A DNA stretch of 64,000 bases, from NCBI GenBank assembly GCA_013397865.1, contig VZTI01002343.1:1101444-1165443 (forward strand), in the 5' to 3' direction. The position numbers were made by a program, and so were the translations under genes. The notes beneath the pieces are model-generated. The model saw only the letters and a list, made by a program, of their open reading frames with translations. It had not been told where the DNA came from and did not search any database. Numbering within the stretch: the first letter of the stretch is position 1; the number at the start of each line of letters is the position of its first letter. The stretch comes from Struthidea cinerea. Lineage: Eukaryota; Chordata; Aves; Passeriformes; Corcoracidae. Of the stretch, positions 61,901 through 64,000 are shown piece after piece.

Positions 61901-63064
61901 GTAGTCAGTACTTATCCTATTTTCAAACCTTGCCTATTCACCTCTGGTGGTGAGATCCAGCAGTCATCTGCTTCACATATATTTTTCTGAATCCTGCCAT
62001 AACTGTGGAGAAATAGTTCAGTTGTTTTTGAAGGAAATGGAATTTCATATATTAGACAAAAGAAAAGTTTGGTGTATTTGGCAAAACTCACGTAACAGCT
62101 AGCATCACCTGAGCCAAGCCACTGCTCTTGAGACATGCCATTTCCATTCAGAGCTTTAATTTAGATGAAGACATAACAAAAATTTATTTTAGCCAGTCTT
62201 GATTTTAGGTTTAATTTGGACTGACAGTCCATGTCTGATAGATACTTGAAGTTAGAGAACAGGTATGTTCTCATGTAAGCATATGCTTCAGTTTGTTAGT
62301 TTGTCATATCAATTTTTAAGAAATGACCAAGGGATTAATTTTGGAAGGGCTGGTAACACCTTATTTTGTTGAGATAACTGAGTAATTCCTATTGTAAGTC
62401 TCAGGTTTTGGTTGCTTATAGCCTTGTAAGTATTTCATAGTTGGAGCAAAAATATCCCACACTGTCTATCTGCCTCAGTTGGTGCTTGATTAGGAAGTGT
62501 CAGACATTTCTAAAATGTTCTGAAATACGTCTATGGAAAAAATGAAAAATGAACAACCAGTATTGCCTGTGTTAACATTTATGATGAATTTTCCCTAGCA
62601 CCTCATTTTGCAGGAGTTTGTGAGGAAGCAGTCAATTTGTAAATCTTTGAATAATTATGTTTTGCACATTAATACACCATATACCTTAAAGATTCTGCCT
62701 GGCACTGGAAATGCTCTAGTCTAGGATGGAACAAAGGGAAAAACTGTTCTTTGGTCTTGAACCTGACATCTGAACTGGGAGTCCATCTCTTTCTTTTTTT
62801 TTTTTTGTCCTAAGTATCACTCCTGGGGACAGAACAGCTAGGAGAAGGGAGATCCTTCTGTGACAGTAGGGAAGAGAAGTGCTTAGAGGTGGGTATGAGA
62901 GCAAAACAGAAATGGAAAAAATAGTAGGCAATAAGTTAACTGCACAGAGAAAAGTTATGAACTAAGGTAAACACAGGCAAGCTTATTTCCAGTTGACATT
63001 GTGTGATCAACTAGTGGCAATCAGAAACTCTACTAAAACCCAAGATTTATCAAAAAATCAGGTA
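55928..63064. other. Unique sequence, no gene seen
   Basis: AT-rich. It contains a 51-bp-period tandem duplication (58381-58470), an AGAC/GTCT cluster at 60056-60090 and a 78-codon plus-strand frame at 57550-57786 with a hydrophobic stretch and an in-frame CAG/GTGAGT donor-like site. No known protein domain, transposon or RNA gene was recognised. Confidence 0.45.
58381..58470. repeat. Tandem duplication, 51-bp period, about 1.8 copies
   Basis: TGCTTCAACTAAT and ATCCATTAATATTAGTTAC recur 51 bp apart (58381 and 58432) with a few changes between them. Probably a local duplication. Confidence 0.75.
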
Positions 63065-63245
63065 ATCATGGAAGAGTTTTAGATGGGAAGGAACTCTTGG
63101 AGATCATCTGGTCCAGCCTCCCTGCTAAAAGCAGATCCAGCTGGGAAGTCAGATCGGGTTCCTCAGGGTCTTACCTAGTTCCAGCCTCTCTGAGCAACCC
63201 TTTCTCATGTCCCACTTCACCATGTCCAAGTTGAGAAAACTTTGA
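63065..63245 (-). mobile_element. CR1 LINE 3' fragment
   Basis: The plus strand starts with AATCATGGAAGAG then GGGAAGGAACTCTTGGAGAT and CATCTGGTCCAGCCTCCCTG, the reverse complement of a CR1 3' end, and decays after about 63245. It is 5'-truncated and moderately diverged. Confidence 0.7.
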
Positions 63246-64000
63246 GCCTCTTTCTCAGGCAGATATAATTGACAAGCTGTCTCCTGAGTGGAAAACCTCT
63301 GAGTCACTCAATGCTGCCTAGTAACATTGGGTAAATTGTTGATTTCAGTGTAAATATTGGCAATGGATGGCAGCTTTTTGTGAGCTTTCTGACAGTGATT
63401 TTCTATGACACTTGTATAAAATGAGGTGTACAAGTAGCCTGCGGCATCTTTCTGGAGTTACAGAGATATCTGCTGTATTCACCTCATTCTTGCTGCGTCC
63501 AGAAATGTACTTTTCCCTCTGTCTTCTGTACTTTTCCCCAGTTTACCTGTTTCTAATCTAATGGGAAGGAGATCTTACTGGAAACTAAGCTTTTATTCAG
63601 ATAAGCCTGTCTCTGCATGAGCCACCGCCTGCTCCTAATGGACACTCCACTCAGCCTGAAGATTTAACTTGGCAGAACTCAAGGTTGTCAGGGAAATAAA
63701 CTTTCCATTTTATCCGGACATCCACCCAGGCAAGTTAGGTAAGATTTTTTAAGGGCATTGCAAAATGGAAAAAAAAAAAAAGGAGAAAAAGCAAGTTTAT
63801 ACAAATCAATTAAGAATGTTTGAAAATCTAGAGCAATATTTTGATTAACAGTAACGGCCTGTTTCAAGCTTGTATGTCTAAGCCTTCTAGATTAAAAAAA
63901 AAAGTGCATATGTCTTGCATCCAAAAATAATTTCAATTTACAAGTATGGACAATATTTATGTTGGCACCAGATTTGGTCATGGCAGTATAGCATCTGGCA
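63246..64000. other. Unique sequence, no gene seen
   Basis: AT-rich end of the window with short A runs at about 63769-63781 and 63894-63902. Nothing else is recognised. Confidence 0.5.

Overview
This window is vertebrate nuclear DNA, almost certainly from a bird. It is AT-rich and gene-poor. Its interspersed repeats are CR1 LINE fragments, several ending in the avian CR1 3' tail, and solo endogenous-retrovirus LTRs of avian type. The one protein-coding gene I can support is AMIGO2, on the minus strand. The LTR types would suit a songbird, but I cannot fix the order from sequence alone. Nothing prokaryotic is present (no operons, tRNA or rRNA genes, or CRISPR).

Layout. Positions 1-41,100 are an intergenic desert with no supportable gene. 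It holds CR1 fragments at about 3.59-3.91, 7.88-8.49 (one CR1 nested in another), 8.77-9.06, 29.96-30.24 and 26.70-27.05 kb, a solo LTR at 19.41-19.87 kb, and a solo LTR at 27.12-27.60 kb that keeps a perfect 5-bp target-site duplication but contains a 144-base assembly gap. Positions 41,145-43,312 are the coding exon of AMIGO2: a complete 521-codon single-exon reading frame with signal peptide, LRR domain, one Ig domain, TM helix and cytoplasmic tail, with two candidate polyadenylation signals and a clear splice acceptor 73 nt before the ATG. Positions 43,313-50,003 are read as the 5'UTR intron. About 49,640-50,720 is a CpG island holding the inferred AMIGO2 promoter and non-coding first exon. 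In mammals, as I recall, AMIGO2 and PCED1B are head-to-head here, so the island may also start a plus-strand PCED1B transcript; no PCED1B coding sequence is visible. Positions 50,720-64,000 would be PCED1B 5' intron or intergenic sequence. They contain an LTR-like CpG-bearing segment (53.3-53.95 kb), an ERV LTR joined to an internally deleted CR1 (54.16-55.72 kb), a 107-bp pyrimidine tract and an older CR1 piece at 63.07-63.24 kb.

Function. AMIGO2 is a neuronal type I membrane adhesion and survival protein. The most interesting local inference concerns its leader: joining the predicted exon 1 to the coding exon creates two upstream ORFs plus an ATG-TAA start-stop element, and the second uORF crosses the splice junction and ends 2 nt before the AMIGO2 ATG. 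I did not find a convincing new biological system. The findings are mostly regulatory hypotheses and transposon archaeology.
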